Source of the DNA: Farysia itapuensis
Lineage: Eukaryota > Basidiomycota > Ustilaginomycetes > Ustilaginales > Ustilaginaceae
Assembly: GCA_023212645.1 (NCBI GenBank)
Contig: JALBYC010000007.1
Span: 310,001 to 374,000 of the forward strand
DNA: 64,000 bases
Direction of reading: 5' to 3'
Below, one piece after another: positions 41,001-49,526 of this stretch. How positions within the stretch are numbered: position 1 is the stretch's first letter; every line of letters starts with the position of its first letter. A program made the position numbers and the translations under genes. Under the pieces are notes generated by a model. It was given only the letters and a program-made list of their open reading frames with translations. It had not been told where the DNA came from and did not search any database.

Positions 41001-42298
41001 TTCATTGCCTGCACTTCTCCGGCCGCTACTTTCGGGATAGCGCGTGTTGCAGCCTGTGTGAATTCTGCAAAGACACGGTTAAGAACCCGGTCGCGCGTGA
41101 GGCGCTCGGGTAACGTTGTGCGAGGAAGCTCGCGTGTAGATTGCAATTCGTCATTCCAGTCACGCGTGCCCTCCAGAGTGTCGGCAGAAGTTGCACCAGT
41201 CAGCAAGTATGCAGCTTGCGTTCGAAGATGGTCAGCCTGGTGCTCGTAAATTCGAGCTAGCCACGGGTGGGCCGGAAGTGCGTTCGTGACCGGCACAGCC
41301 GAAAAGTAGTCCCTGGACGAGATGGGGTCGTTGAAGAGCTTGGCAAATGTAGAGAGGAAAAGGGGAGAGTAGCCGCACAGCAGATCGAAAAGGGAGCAAG
41401 AGGCGTACTCCTGGCCATCTGGTCTGGGAGAGGGATCGAAACGAGTGCCAGAAGAGCGGTTCAGGTAAAAGCCCTGGGTAGAGGAAGTGATAAAGATTGA
41501 CTCTCCCTCAAGCGTACCGATCTGGAGATACAGGAGATGGCCCTGCAGTTTGAGATGTTGAGGCGGTGGATTCCACGACGCTAGAGATAGATGACGCAGA
41601 CATATAGGAAGCTGTCGGCGACGTCTGGCAACAGATGGGATTAGATCCACCGTAGTTGCAGATGGCCAGCCGTTCCAGTCCGAAAAGGGGATCTCTTCGT
41701 GTTGTGCAGGCTCGGGCTTGTTCTTGGTGTTGCCTTTACCATGAAGCTGGTTCAATTCGTCTTGCCACTCTTGCGGGTTGCGAACTGCGTCTTGAACACT
41801 GATGGCAGAGTCGATGCCTGCGACTGTCGGGTCTGCAGCCCCACCGCCGAGCAGATCGCGGAGTCGCTGAATGTGTGCACGGGCATCAGCTTCGTTGAAG
41901 GCAACATGGGTCACGTAGAGCTCGCGTTGGTTGATGGGTACATCTTGGAAGACCTCTCGTAGCTCGATCCATTCGCCTACCTGTTCACCGAGCTTCGGCT
42001 TGCCTCCCTTGGAAGGCGCAGCGTTGGCGACTGGCTTTCGAAAACAGAAGGCGCCGAGCCAATATCCCTCAGGGCTGTCTGTGATGGTGACACGCAAGTC
42101 GTTGAGAGTCTCTTGCGGTGTTACTGCAACCTTGAGGGGTGAGGGAGTGTCTGGCAATCCGCTTGCAGCTCCTCCTGACGGTAGGAGCGTGCGCTTTGGC
42201 AGGTACAGCTGAATTTCGAACGGCTGCAGAGACTCGTCCATCTCGACGACTTCTACGGGATCCGGTTCAGGACGAGGTTCCGCCTGCGTGTCTGCCAT
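38063..42298 (-). CDS. CLU1: Clustered mitochondria protein Clu1/CLUH
   Basis: 1411-aa cytosolic protein of the Clu/CLUH family, which binds mRNAs for mitochondrial proteins and controls mitochondrial distribution; in yeast it also copurifies with eIF3 (Tif31). Order: CLU_N region (~25-120), a GSKL-like region, the CLU domain around NDPISSRDYFSAVPVTNALP (~320-600), a central region with YLGFVAQL and helical repeats, then TPR-like repeats at ~1080-1290 (e.g. LGLDHPETLNQYMNLAVLER). Lys/Ser-rich linkers (SSKKQQSKKKGASNG) and a basic C-tail are present. Length fits fungal Clu1 (about 1250-1400 aa). Intronless. Confidence 0.96.
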   Translation of the reverse strand: MADTQAEPRPEPDPVEVVEMDESLQPFEIQLYLPKRTLLPSGGAASGLPDTPSPLKVAVTPQETLNDLRVTITDSPEGYWLGAFCFRKPVANAAPSKGGKPKLGEQVGEWIELREVFQDVPINQRELYVTHVAFNEADARAHIQRLRDLLGGGAADPTVAGIDSAISVQDAVRNPQEWQDELNQLHGKGNTKNKPEPAQHEEIPFSDWNGWPSATTVDLIPSVARRRRQLPICLRHLSLASWNPPPQHLKLQGHLLYLQIGTLEGESIFITSSTQGFYLNRSSGTRFDPSPRPDGQEYASCSLFDLLCGYSPLFLSTFAKLFNDPISSRDYFSAVPVTNALPAHPWLARIYEHQADHLRTQAAYLLTGATSADTLEGTRDWNDELQSTRELPRTTLPERLTRDRVLNRVFAEFTQAATRAIPKVAAGEVQAMNPMDKRDAQMFIVNNLFISKGADGVDLYPHMGGDEAAHVAVGKDIQGIKTLNSLDVNGLCLLGTVVVDWKGERWVAQSIVPGLFRRKDDADEEMHGQTSNDDTTDDRAVATSDAAKDDEKAVKSDLNDDTQVVYGGVEGPEVIRENASFHKLFSQVAQTLHLAQHDVEDAKGAKHSLWLSVDSKGLRGADGRRYALDLARLNPVDIEWLENDIKGAIINATANTPAETAEYPHRMALLRPELLEIFWDSEFRKWGRSKLAARQEAEKKAKESKDAESGDAKDADVDAERKEPEQIDSSEFKLAFNPDAFAEFKIADDESTEGGSKVVTPITDETDPAVAAVRLAGKYLRSAVIPRFVTDVAAGLFTAADGGALTRQMHARGINVRYLGFVAQLCEDDSSDKLDQDLLAKAGPGYQGFLRVFRSTVLQEMALRASKRILRGLLRDVEQINVAPCVSHFLNCLLGEKINAHPKPSPVVSALSEQTAAEWTTLTPALVQEQIQNEVRRRFRFDLPTGFLEQELRSAQLLRELALRTGIQLKLQDYVFDGELSQLENGVASEDSQGEHEARNVNGSHPSSKKQQSKKKGASNGVNGVKKGAASTTSSKKTRRVTVFEPQDILNLVPVVKDATPKSSLAEEAFEAGRISISRDDRDLGLELLMEGVSFHEQVYGLVHPEVARCYALFATIVHHLTGTLAVERAELINRAKAEGKEDPEAELPPLNEHLTMANAVRYQRQAVTVSERTLGLDHPETLNQYMNLAVLERSAGNVKMSLLCQRRVLDLWSLVYGKEHPDCVNALSNIALTLQNARQFEISLRVYRSAHELALSLFGKDSIHTANLAHELSQAYTLSGDLKTALGIEKEAWRVFEERLGKEDAQTKESEAFCLSLAASAVRVAKLEKEAQAREARQGGFGFGNTRRGASTAAANVPRLVQQPSIATDGEAPSQKSLDEIVKYIQGGSNATPSSKAKGKSKNTIKGGRK

Positions 42299-43221
42299 GA
42301 CGAGATGTGGCGTGGACAGATCAGGACGACGGTTTGTTCAAGGAAAGGAGAGACCGGAGAGCGGGAACAGGTCAGAAGATCTGCGTCACTGACTGTGACT
42401 GTTGGTTTAGGCAAGCGAAATATTATTGCTCTTTTTTTTCTTCTCGCCCGTCAGTTCTTCCAATTTCACCCGAACAAAAATCTACACCGTGACTTCCGCC
42501 TTGAATGACTCTTCGCTCACTTCACCGCGTAATACCCCCGCGTTGTCAAGAAGCACGAACAAAGAAGACAGGCAAACGCTGCTTCCTCGGCCCAGTCTGG
42601 AAAGTGGGCAGGTAGAAGGTCAACGCATGCGTAGACTAGTCCAGCCCGCTCAAGCTTCCTTGCTGCACTGGCGTTCTTGTCTTTCTGACAATCTTACGGG
42701 GCATTGTTGTGCGTGCTTGTGGTCATCTCCTTGTTAGCTCACGAGGCTGGGCACTCAACCGTCGAGAGTCGAACCTGATCTGCCGAGTGCGGCCGGCGGC
42801 TTGGACGACCGGTCGACCAGTCACGTGCGAGTGATGTTAGACTCGAGAGTGTCTGATTTCTTCTGATCTTCTGCGTTCCGGCTATTTGACACATGTTGGG
42901 GAACACCGGAACAGTCAGGAGGCAGCGCCGGGTGTTCTTGCTCGCTGTGAAGATTCACTGCTGATCCGATCCACGCCAAATTGCGGCGAAAGAATTGTTA
43001 TTTGAATACAGATCGACGTCAGAGGGTCACTACCAACGAGTTGTTTCTTTGAAATACGATTTAAAATCTCTCCGCATTTTTGGCGGCTGGCTTTCACGCT
43101 GCATCCGGTTCAGCTGCAAGAGTGCGAGCCCACGTACAAATACTCGGTCCTCAGCTCTGTTCGCACAACCACCAACCTCGTACACTTTCCATCAGCTCAC
43201 CACACATCCATCTCAACAACA
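42299..43221. promoter_or_regulatory. Divergent intergenic region CLU1 / SCP2
   Basis: 923 bp between two divergent start codons. It has a TCACGTG at 42822-42827 and a pyrimidine-rich segment with TACAAATA just before the SCP2 start. No gene supported. Confidence 0.5.
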
Positions 43222-43653
43222 ATGTCTGATTTCAAGTCAAAGGCTCTCTTCGAGCAGATCACCGACGGCCTCAAGGGCATGGACGACAAGGAGAAGAAGG
43301 ACATCCAGAAGAAGGTACGTAGATCGTGATTACACCCCGATTATCGAAACAGTATGCTGACATCAAGCCGTCACCAGACCAACGGTGTCTTTGAGATGCA
43401 CGTCAAAAACTCCGGAGGCAAGGAGCTCGTCTGGACCATCGACCTCAAGAAGAACGCTGAGGCTTACGAAGGCAAGGCCAAGGGTAAGGCGGATGTCACC
43501 ATCAACCTTGCCGACGACACCTTTGTCGACCTTGCTGACGGCAAGCTCAACGGCCAGAAGGCATTCATGTCCGGCAAGCTCAAGGTCAAGGGAAACATCA
43601 TGCTCGCTACCAAGCTCGACGGTGTTCTCAAGGCCCAGAAGGCCAAGCTCTAA
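43222..43653 (+). CDS. SCP2 sterol/lipid-carrier domain protein, peroxisomal
   Basis: Exons 43222-43314 and 43378-43653 (63-nt intron, GTACGT donor, CACCAG acceptor, CTGAC-like branch) encode 122 aa. This is a stand-alone SCP2 domain: FKSKALFEQITDGLKGM, NGVFEMHVKN, WTIDLKKNAEAYEGKAKGKA, INLADDTFVDLADGKLNGQK, then GNIMLATKLDGVL. The C-terminal AKL fits a PTS1 peroxisomal signal. Such proteins bind sterols, fatty acids and acyl-CoAs and are thought to support peroxisomal beta-oxidation. The short exon 1 encodes 31 residues. Confidence 0.94.
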
Positions 43654-43724
43654 TTGCTTTTTTTCCCTTGTAATTCGTACTATTCCTTTAAAAGCAATCA
43701 AGCTACATTAGCGAGCAGAAGAAA

Positions 43725-44354
43725 TCAAGGGCAAGTGCCGTTGCCGGAGATGAGAGTTGCGTTGAGTTCCTGGGCAACTGCTTCGATGCTCGCGGAGTGA
43801 GCAACATCGAAGACCTTGAATGCGGGTCCAGGTTTGTCAAAGCAGTATCGTCCGGTAAAGACAATGTAGGTGCCGTTGCCTTCGCAGATGCTCTCAATTC
43901 TCATGTCTTCAGTGTAGGAACCAAAAAGGAGCACCTCGTCAGGAGAATCGTCGGCGACGGCTCCAGTCACGTTGATAGGCCCGTTGGCCAGCTTCCACTC
44001 GAGCTCGAGACGAGCAGACTTGTGCACAGACTTGATGAGCTCTTCGTGCAGGATCGTGCCGGCGAAATCAATGTAGCGAATCGAGCCCACCTCGTTGTCC
44101 TTTCCTACAGTCTTGTTCGGAGGGAGACCAATGTACCACGTCTCGTCAAAGAACGATCCTACCTTGTCGAAGAATCGCTGAGCGGGGACATCGTAGCGAG
44201 CCGTGTATGACTCAAATCCCGGGGTAGTACCAGCAGGACACTCGGGATCAATCTTGTAGTTGAAGTTCCTCTCTGCCAGCTGAGTCAAGACTGGAGACGA
44301 GATGGCGGTGGACGCGAGCGCGGCCGTGGCCGCAAGCATGTTGAAGAAACGCAT
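43725..44354 (-). CDS. Secreted glycoprotein of unknown function
   Basis: 209-aa protein with a signal peptide (MRFFNMLAATAALASTAISS) and a mature chain of about 185 residues. It has four Cys (CPAG, ICEG, YCFD and the C-terminal CP) and several N-x-S/T sites (NKT, NVT, NGT, NAT). The pattern SIRYIDFAGTILHEELI followed by strands such as LELEWKLANGPINV and VLLFGSYTEDMRIESI vaguely recalls a START/SRPBCC lipid-binding fold, but this is a weak guess. The ATG at 44354 is preferred because it starts the signal peptide; an in-frame non-ATG frame extends slightly upstream. A TATATA lies ~40 nt upstream. Convergent with the SCP2 gene, 71 bp between stops. Confidence 0.8.
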   Translation of the reverse strand: MRFFNMLAATAALASTAISSPVLTQLAERNFNYKIDPECPAGTTPGFESYTARYDVPAQRFFDKVGSFFDETWYIGLPPNKTVGKDNEVGSIRYIDFAGTILHEELIKSVHKSARLELEWKLANGPINVTGAVADDSPDEVLLFGSYTEDMRIESICEGNGTYIVFTGRYCFDKPGPAFKVFDVAHSASIEAVAQELNATLISGNGTCP

Positions 44355-45011
44355 TACGTGATGCCGATCCCTCAAATGGACTCATCATTGTCGCTATATA
44401 TCTGTTACGTGCATTGCAGATCTGCTTGGCATTCAACTAGAGGAGCAACTATCATTCTTGGGAACCAGAGCAGAGATACGAGCTCGAGCCGCTGGTGGAG
44501 CTTAGCACTTTTCGGCTAAAAACGTACAAGAGCCATGAAGGGACAAAGGCCAGATTGCGATTGGCCGCCAGTGCCGCGCCTATTGTGACTGCAGGTTGGC
44601 TCCGCTTTTAAGGTTTGGACAAAATAGTAAACAGCCCAGATAGATTATAACGGAACCGATCCGATCAATTATTAATGAGACCGGTCAGGTGTTCAATTCC
44701 GTCGGCGTGGCGTGAACTAAATCACCCACCAATGGCGATAGGACCCTGAAGTCCTGAACCTTTTTCCTGCCACACTGCCGTTGCGCTTACCGCGGCAAGG
44801 GCGGCATCAACACACCCCCGCTTTTTAGTTGACTTATCTCGACCACCATTGTGATTATGAGCGGAGCGCGCAGAGCGCGACTGGTAAGGCACGCTCATTT
44901 CATCAACAGCTGATAGCGGAGATGAAACAGGGCCAGCAGCCGTCCATATAAGTCCCCCCCTCTCTCGGTCTACTGGTACCCCACATCCCCCTCTCATCTT
45001 GAGTCGCAACA
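44355..45011. promoter_or_regulatory. Divergent promoter region (secreted glycoprotein / APC permease)
   Basis: 657 bp. A TATATA at 44394-44401 serves the leftward gene and a TATAAG at 44947-44952 the rightward permease. A CCGCGG palindrome sits at 44790-44795. No gene in between. Confidence 0.5.
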
Positions 45012-46574
45012 ATGTCCAACGTCGAAGACAAAGACGGACTTCAGTCCCTCAGCCATCGCTCCGAAAACAAGATGGAGGTCTCGTCCTATGACCAGCACTC
45101 CGAGACTGGACATGAACTCATTCGTCAATTTGGCCTCGTCCCCTTGATTGGAGTCGGCTTGCTTGGCGCTGGCTACTGGGCGGGACAGGATGTGACGATG
45201 GTAACCGTGCTGGGAGTAGGTGGGGCTCCTGGTCTCTTTTGGGGTACGATCTTCTGCTCCTTTTGCATTTTGTGCATCGCTCTCTCCCTTGGCGAGCTTG
45301 CATCGGCATACCCAACGTCAGGTGGAGTACTCGACTGGGCGTGGCAGTCGTCCCCCAAGAGTTGCCGCAGGTTCATGGCTTGGTCTACTGCATGGATCAA
45401 CTTCTTCGCCTGGTGCGTGACTGCCGTCACATGGAGTTCTCTGGTCGCACAGCAGTGCCTCGGCCTGGCCGTGGTCTTCCATCCCGACTATGTCATCAAG
45501 CAATGGCACACATGGCTGCTCCTGCAATTTGTTCTTATCGTTGGGTTGCTCGTCAACATCTTTATGGTCAAGATCCTACCTGCGCTGGACAAAGTCGGTC
45601 TTGCCACCTTCTTTGTCGGCTTTTTCGTGCTCAGCATTACCGTAGCTGCATCGGCCCCATCGCATCAATCTGCCAGCTTTGTCTTTGTAGACATCATCAA
45701 CAACACGGGCTGGAGCTCCAAGGGACTCGTCTGGTGCCTGGGTCAGGTTGCCACTTCTGGCGCCTTCATCCTCATCGACTCTCCAAGCCATCTTTCCGAG
45801 GAAACGGTCAACCCGGAACGCAACGTGCCTCTCGCCATGGTCATTTCGGTTCTCATTGGTACCGTGACCGGGCTCATCTACTCGCTCTGCTTCATGTTCT
45901 CCATCGTTGACATTGATGGTGTGCTGGCCTCTGCAACCGGAGTTCCTTACATCCAAATCATTCTCAACGCGACCCGCTCGCGAGGAGGAACCGTGGTTCT
46001 TTGCATGTTCATGATCATCCTCTCGTTCTACGGAGCTGTGACGTCCATCACTGTGGCCTCACGAGTATCTTGGGCTTTCGCCCGAGACGGCGGCTTGCTC
46101 CTCCCACGCATCTTTTCGAAGAACTCCAAGAAGTTGCACGTTCCCGTGCCGGCGTTGATCTTGAGCACGTTCATCGCTTCGTGCATCGGTTTCATCTATC
46201 TTGGTTCCCTGACTGCCTTTAACAGCTTCTTATCGGCATTGACCATCCTCTTCTTCGCTTGCTATTCCCTCGTTATCGGCGGATTCCTGGCCACAAAGAG
46301 ACATCTGCCCGTGCCTGGACCTTACAAGCTCTCGCCAGCGGTTGGCTACTTTGTCAACATCATGTCTCTGGTATACATGGCCGTCTTTGGCGTCTTCTTC
46401 TGCTTCCCAACAGTATACCCACCAACTGCTCAGACGATGAACTGGGCAAGTGTCGTGCTGGTTGGCTTTGCCGCCATTAGCACTGTTGGATATTATGCAT
46501 GGGGCAAAGGCTCCTACAACGGACCTTCTACTGCCAACCCCGTCGGTCACGAAGTCAAGACGCACGAAGTTTAG
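45012..46574 (+). CDS. APC-superfamily permease (amino acid/choline/GABA type)
   Basis: 520-aa, 12-TM transporter of the amino acid-polyamine-organocation superfamily, in the fungal branch that includes Hnm1 (choline), Uga4 (GABA) and Bio5. The first TM block (GVGLLGAGYWAGQDVTMVTV), the SLGELASAYPTSGGVLDWAW motif and LIDSPSHLSEETVNPERNVP are typical of this branch. The substrate cannot be decided from sequence. The N-terminal ~35 residues are hydrophilic and cytosolic. Intronless. It lies directly upstream of, and in the same direction as, two tandem aldo-keto reductase genes, and all three have a TATA box and a CCGCGG within ~230 bp of the ATG, so co-regulation is possible. Confidence 0.88.
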   Translation: MSNVEDKDGLQSLSHRSENKMEVSSYDQHSETGHELIRQFGLVPLIGVGLLGAGYWAGQDVTMVTVLGVGGAPGLFWGTIFCSFCILCIALSLGELASAYPTSGGVLDWAWQSSPKSCRRFMAWSTAWINFFAWCVTAVTWSSLVAQQCLGLAVVFHPDYVIKQWHTWLLLQFVLIVGLLVNIFMVKILPALDKVGLATFFVGFFVLSITVAASAPSHQSASFVFVDIINNTGWSSKGLVWCLGQVATSGAFILIDSPSHLSEETVNPERNVPLAMVISVLIGTVTGLIYSLCFMFSIVDIDGVLASATGVPYIQIILNATRSRGGTVVLCMFMIILSFYGAVTSITVASRVSWAFARDGGLLLPRIFSKNSKKLHVPVPALILSTFIASCIGFIYLGSLTAFNSFLSALTILFFACYSLVIGGFLATKRHLPVPGPYKLSPAVGYFVNIMSLVYMAVFGVFFCFPTVYPPTAQTMNWASVVLVGFAAISTVGYYAWGKGSYNGPSTANPVGHEVKTHEV

Positions 46575-46765
46575 CACTTGTAATTGTAGTATATTGTCTC
46601 GGAATAGTAATATGTCATGGTTATGCAGGTGACGAATTTGTGCGTGATATCGGGCCATCTGTCATTCTCATCGGGTGGACTTGAGGAATCGCCGAATCGC
46701 CTGTTTCCTCCACCTCCACTGTGACTGCCGAAGTTCTGACGCTTGCCGACAGTCCGGGCACTCGC

Positions 46766-46799
46766 CTGGAAGCCGCGGAGCGGGCAAAAGGTGCTGCGC
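46766..46799 (+). promoter_or_regulatory. Shared CCGCGG-containing promoter element, copy 1
   Basis: Differs only slightly from 48360-48392 in front of copy 2; the 15-nt core is identical. It could be a Zn2Cys6-type factor site or simply sequence retained from the duplication. Confidence 0.45.
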
Positions 46800-46856
46800 C
46801 CGCATGGGTGTATGCACGACGGCAGGAGATGCTGTTGTTCCCGCAATGCTAGCGCA

Positions 46857-46862
46857 TATATA
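46857..46862 (+). promoter_or_regulatory. TATA box of aldo-keto reductase copy 1
   Basis: CATATATAC context, matching the TATA of copy 2 in position and flanks. Confidence 0.6.
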
Positions 46863-46922
46863 CTGTCCGGTAGACCATTCTTCTTCTGAATGCCACACCC
46901 ATCTTGCAAAACCTGAACAGCA

Positions 46923-47945
46923 ATGACAATCACCACAAGAAACTTTGGCAAAACGAATCAGAAGGTAGGCCAAGTCGGCTACGGGGCTATGGGCCTCGCT
47001 GCCTTTTACGGCCAGCCCTCGGACCAGAAGACGGTAGATGATGTTCTGGAACAGTGTTTGAAAGACGGTGTCGACTTCTGGGACACAGCCGACATGTACA
47101 CGCCTTTGCAAACGGGCAAGCTTGGCTACAACGAAGAGCAGATCGGCACTTTCTTCAAAACACACCCTGGCAGCCGGGAGAAGGTGTTCCTAGCAACCAA
47201 ATTTGTCCACCGAATCAAGCCTGACGGCACCCGTTTCATGGACGGCTCCAAAGCTTGGTGTCACGAAGCCTGCAACGACTCACTGAAGCGACTTGGCGTC
47301 GATCAAATCGACCTCTACTACGCTCACCGTCCTGATCCAAATGTCGACGTAACCGAGACAGTAGCCGCTATGAAGGAACTCAAAGATCAGGGCAAGATTC
47401 GATACTTGGGTGTGTCCGAATACAACCTCGACCAGCTGACTCGAGCCAACGAGATTGCTCACATTGACGCTGTGCAAATCGAGATCTCACCCTGGACTCC
47501 CGAGCCTTTGACCAACGGCATCCTGTCTTGGTGCGAGAAGAACGGTACAGCTCTCATTGCTTACTCTCCATTGGGCCGAGGCTTCCTCACTGGTCAGTAC
47601 AAGTCGGTCGAGGACTTTGACGAAAACGACTTCCGACGATACAATCCTCGATTCACTGGTGAAAACTTCAAGAAAAACCTGGAGCTGGTCGAGGACATCA
47701 AAAAGATCGCTGACAAGCGGAACGCCACTCCTGGCCAGGTCAGCTTGGCATGGGTGCTTTCCAAGTCTCCTCTTATCATCCCCATTCCTGGTACCAAGAA
47801 GACAAAGTACCTGGCCGAGAACAACAAGGCTGCGGATCTCAGCCTGAACAAGGAAGAAATCCAGGAAATTGACGGTATCATTAACAGCTTCAAGGTCAGC
47901 GGGAACCGATACCCTGACCAGATGATGACCTCGGTTGCTTTCTGA
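46923..47945 (+). CDS. Aldo-keto reductase, YakC/AKR13-like (copy 1)
   Basis: 340-aa NADPH-dependent oxidoreductase with the complete AKR catalytic tetrad: Asp54 and Tyr59 (FWDTADMY), Lys93 (LATKF) and His135 (LYYAHR). Later motifs GVSEYN, YSPLGRGFLTGQYK and IPIPGTKKTKYLAENN (cofactor binding) place it with fission-yeast YakC and the AKR13 group. No targeting signal, so probably cytosolic. Substrates are likely small aldehydes or ketones but are unknown. It is followed in tandem by a second 340-aa copy. Nucleotides 47150-47398 (residues ~77-158, covering Lys93 and His135) are nearly identical to that copy, far more than the flanks. Confidence 0.93.
   Translation: MTITTRNFGKTNQKVGQVGYGAMGLAAFYGQPSDQKTVDDVLEQCLKDGVDFWDTADMYTPLQTGKLGYNEEQIGTFFKTHPGSREKVFLATKFVHRIKPDGTRFMDGSKAWCHEACNDSLKRLGVDQIDLYYAHRPDPNVDVTETVAAMKELKDQGKIRYLGVSEYNLDQLTRANEIAHIDAVQIEISPWTPEPLTNGILSWCEKNGTALIAYSPLGRGFLTGQYKSVEDFDENDFRRYNPRFTGENFKKNLELVEDIKKIADKRNATPGQVSLAWVLSKSPLIIPIPGTKKTKYLAENNKAADLSLNKEEIQEIDGIINSFKVSGNRYPDQMMTSVAF
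47150..47398 (+). repeat. Near-identical tract in aldo-keto reductase copy 1 (partner 48731-48979)
   Basis: Aligned by hand with a constant offset of 1581 nt: one mismatch (47342 T versus 48923 C) in 249 nt. In contrast I count 48 differences in the 227 coding nt immediately upstream. Confidence 0.9.
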
Positions 47946-48132
47946 GTATTGTTTACTTTACTTCGCAACATAAGCAACCTCGAAAAGAAATGTAATCTCG
48001 TGGTTTAGCACATTCAAGGCGTCTGATCGTGATGACAGTATGGCGTCTCTCGCGCAGTCTCCTGATCTGTCGAAATAATTGGCTCCAAGCGTTGACGTTA
48101 CCCTTCCGCTCGCGAGTCTTGCAACAGAGACC

Positions 48133-48146
48133 GCCTCCGCGGAGGC
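48133..48146. promoter_or_regulatory. Perfect 14-nt palindrome
   Basis: GCCTCCGCGGAGGC, a self-complementary sequence centred on CCGCGG, ~360 bp upstream of copy 2. A possible dimeric-regulator site. Confidence 0.4.
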
Positions 48147-48359
48147 ATCGACATATTGAGGCTGGTCAGCGACCGATATCGGAGTTACACAGCTGAACAG
48201 GATCTCAGCATCCGTAAGTGATGTCGAAGCATCGGTTATCGTCACCCGGTGGTTGTGAGCTTTGTGAGTATCTCATGATCACCATATGTCTCCATGTACT
48301 CCACCTCCACTGCCAAACTTTCGGTGCTCACGACCCGGAAACGATGTTCCGATTGAAAG

Positions 48360-48392
48360 CTGGAGGCCGCGGAGCGGGCAGAGGTACTGCGC
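48360..48392 (+). promoter_or_regulatory. Shared CCGCGG-containing promoter element, copy 2
   Basis: Counterpart of 46766-46799, at a similar distance from the TATA box (46 versus 58 nt) and from the ATG. Confidence 0.45.
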
Positions 48393-48437
48393 TTCGACAG
48401 CATGATATGGGAGACCATCGCCCGCACTGCTCGCACA

Positions 48438-48443
48438 TATATA
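48438..48443 (+). promoter_or_regulatory. TATA box of aldo-keto reductase copy 2
   Basis: ACATATATAC context, 61 nt before the ATG, exactly as in copy 1. Confidence 0.6.
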
Positions 48444-48503
48444 CAGTCGTTTAGAACAACACCTCTGCAACCCCTACAATCTCCATTTGAAACCCGAACG
48501 GCA

Positions 48504-49526
48504 ATGACAATCACCACAAGACAATTCGGCAAGACGGGCGAGAAGGTAGGCCAAATTGGCTACGGTGCAATGGGCCTCGCCGCCTTCTACGGCCAACATT
48601 CGGACCAAAAGACAGTAGACTCCGTACTAGAACAGTGCTTAAAAGATGGCGCCAATTTCTGGGACACAGCAGACATATATACACCTTACGTGAACGGAGA
48701 GCTTGGCTACAACGAAGAGCAGATTGCCAATTTCTTCAAAACACACCCTGGCAGCCGGGAGAAGGTGTTCCTAGCAACCAAATTTGTCCACCGAATCAAG
48801 CCTGACGGCACCCGTTTCATGGACGGCTCCAAAGCTTGGTGTCACGAAGCCTGCAACGACTCACTGAAGCGACTTGGCGTCGATCAAATCGACCTCTACT
48901 ACGCTCACCGTCCTGATCCAAACGTCGACGTAACCGAGACAGTAGCCGCTATGAAGGAACTCAAAGATCAGGGCAAGATCCGATATCTTGGTGTATCTGA
49001 GTACAACGTTGAACAGCTGACTCGAGCCAACGAGGTCGCTCACATTGACGCTGTGCAGATCGAGATTTCTCCATGGACTCCCGAGCCTCTGACTAACGGT
49101 ATCCTAGCTTGGTGCGAAAAGAATGGCACAGCGGTCGTCGCTTATTCCCCGCTGGGCCGAGGCTTCCTCACTGGACAGTACAAGTCACTCGAGGACTTCG
49201 AGGAAACAGACTTCCGACGATACAATCCGCGATTCACTGGCGAAAACTTCAAAAAGAACCTCGAGCTTGTCGAGGACATCAAAAAGATTGCTGACAAGCG
49301 AAATGCAACCCCTGGCCAGGTCAGCTTGGCATGGCTGCTGTCCAAGTCCCCTCTCATCATCCCCATACCTGGAACGAGAAACGCAAAGTACGTGGTCGAG
49401 AACAATAAAGCCGCCGGACTGAGCCTAAGCCAGGAAGAAATCCAGGAGATCGATGGTATCATCAACAGTTTCAAGGTCAGCGGAAACCGATACCCTGATC
49501 AGCAGATGTCCACAGTTGCTTTCTGA
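48504..49526 (+). CDS. Aldo-keto reductase, YakC/AKR13-like (copy 2)
   Basis: 340 aa, same length and start (MTITTR) as copy 1. The tetrad is intact: Asp54 and Tyr59 (FWDTADIY), Lys93 (LATKF) and His135 (YYAHR). Differences from copy 1 cluster at both ends, e.g. TPYVNGEL for TPLQTGKL next to the active-site Tyr and GTRNAKYVVENN for GTKKTKYLAENN in the cofactor region, so substrate or cofactor preference may differ. The middle is almost identical to copy 1 at DNA level. It is transcribed in the same direction as copy 1 and the permease. Substrate unknown. Confidence 0.93.
   Translation: MTITTRQFGKTGEKVGQIGYGAMGLAAFYGQHSDQKTVDSVLEQCLKDGANFWDTADIYTPYVNGELGYNEEQIANFFKTHPGSREKVFLATKFVHRIKPDGTRFMDGSKAWCHEACNDSLKRLGVDQIDLYYAHRPDPNVDVTETVAAMKELKDQGKIRYLGVSEYNVEQLTRANEVAHIDAVQIEISPWTPEPLTNGILAWCEKNGTAVVAYSPLGRGFLTGQYKSLEDFEETDFRRYNPRFTGENFKKNLELVEDIKKIADKRNATPGQVSLAWLLSKSPLIIPIPGTRNAKYVVENNKAAGLSLSQEEIQEIDGIINSFKVSGNRYPDQQMSTVAF
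48731..48979 (+). repeat. Near-identical tract in aldo-keto reductase copy 2 (partner 47150-47398)
   Basis: See the partner tract. Divergence resumes abruptly on both sides: ATTGCCAA versus ATCGGCAC upstream, and GATCCGATATCTTGG versus GATTCGATACTTGGG downstream. Confidence 0.9.

Larger units (their letters stand above)
46575..46922 (+). promoter_or_regulatory. Promoter of aldo-keto reductase copy 1
   Basis: A TATA box (TATATA at 46857-46862) sits 61 nt before the ATG. A 15-nt element GCCGCGGAGCGGGCA inside 46766-46799 is exactly repeated in the promoter of copy 2, as is an upstream CTCCACCTCCACTG tract. Confidence 0.6.
47946..48503 (+). promoter_or_regulatory. Region between the tandem aldo-keto reductases
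   Basis: 558 bp with the 3' end of copy 1 and the promoter of copy 2. It contains a perfect 14-nt palindrome GCCTCCGCGGAGGC at 48133-48146, the shared element at 48360-48392 and TATATA at 48438-48443. The start of this region resembles sequence 3' of copy 2 (around 49565-49610), so the duplicated unit seems to include promoter, gene and 3' flank. Confidence 0.6.
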
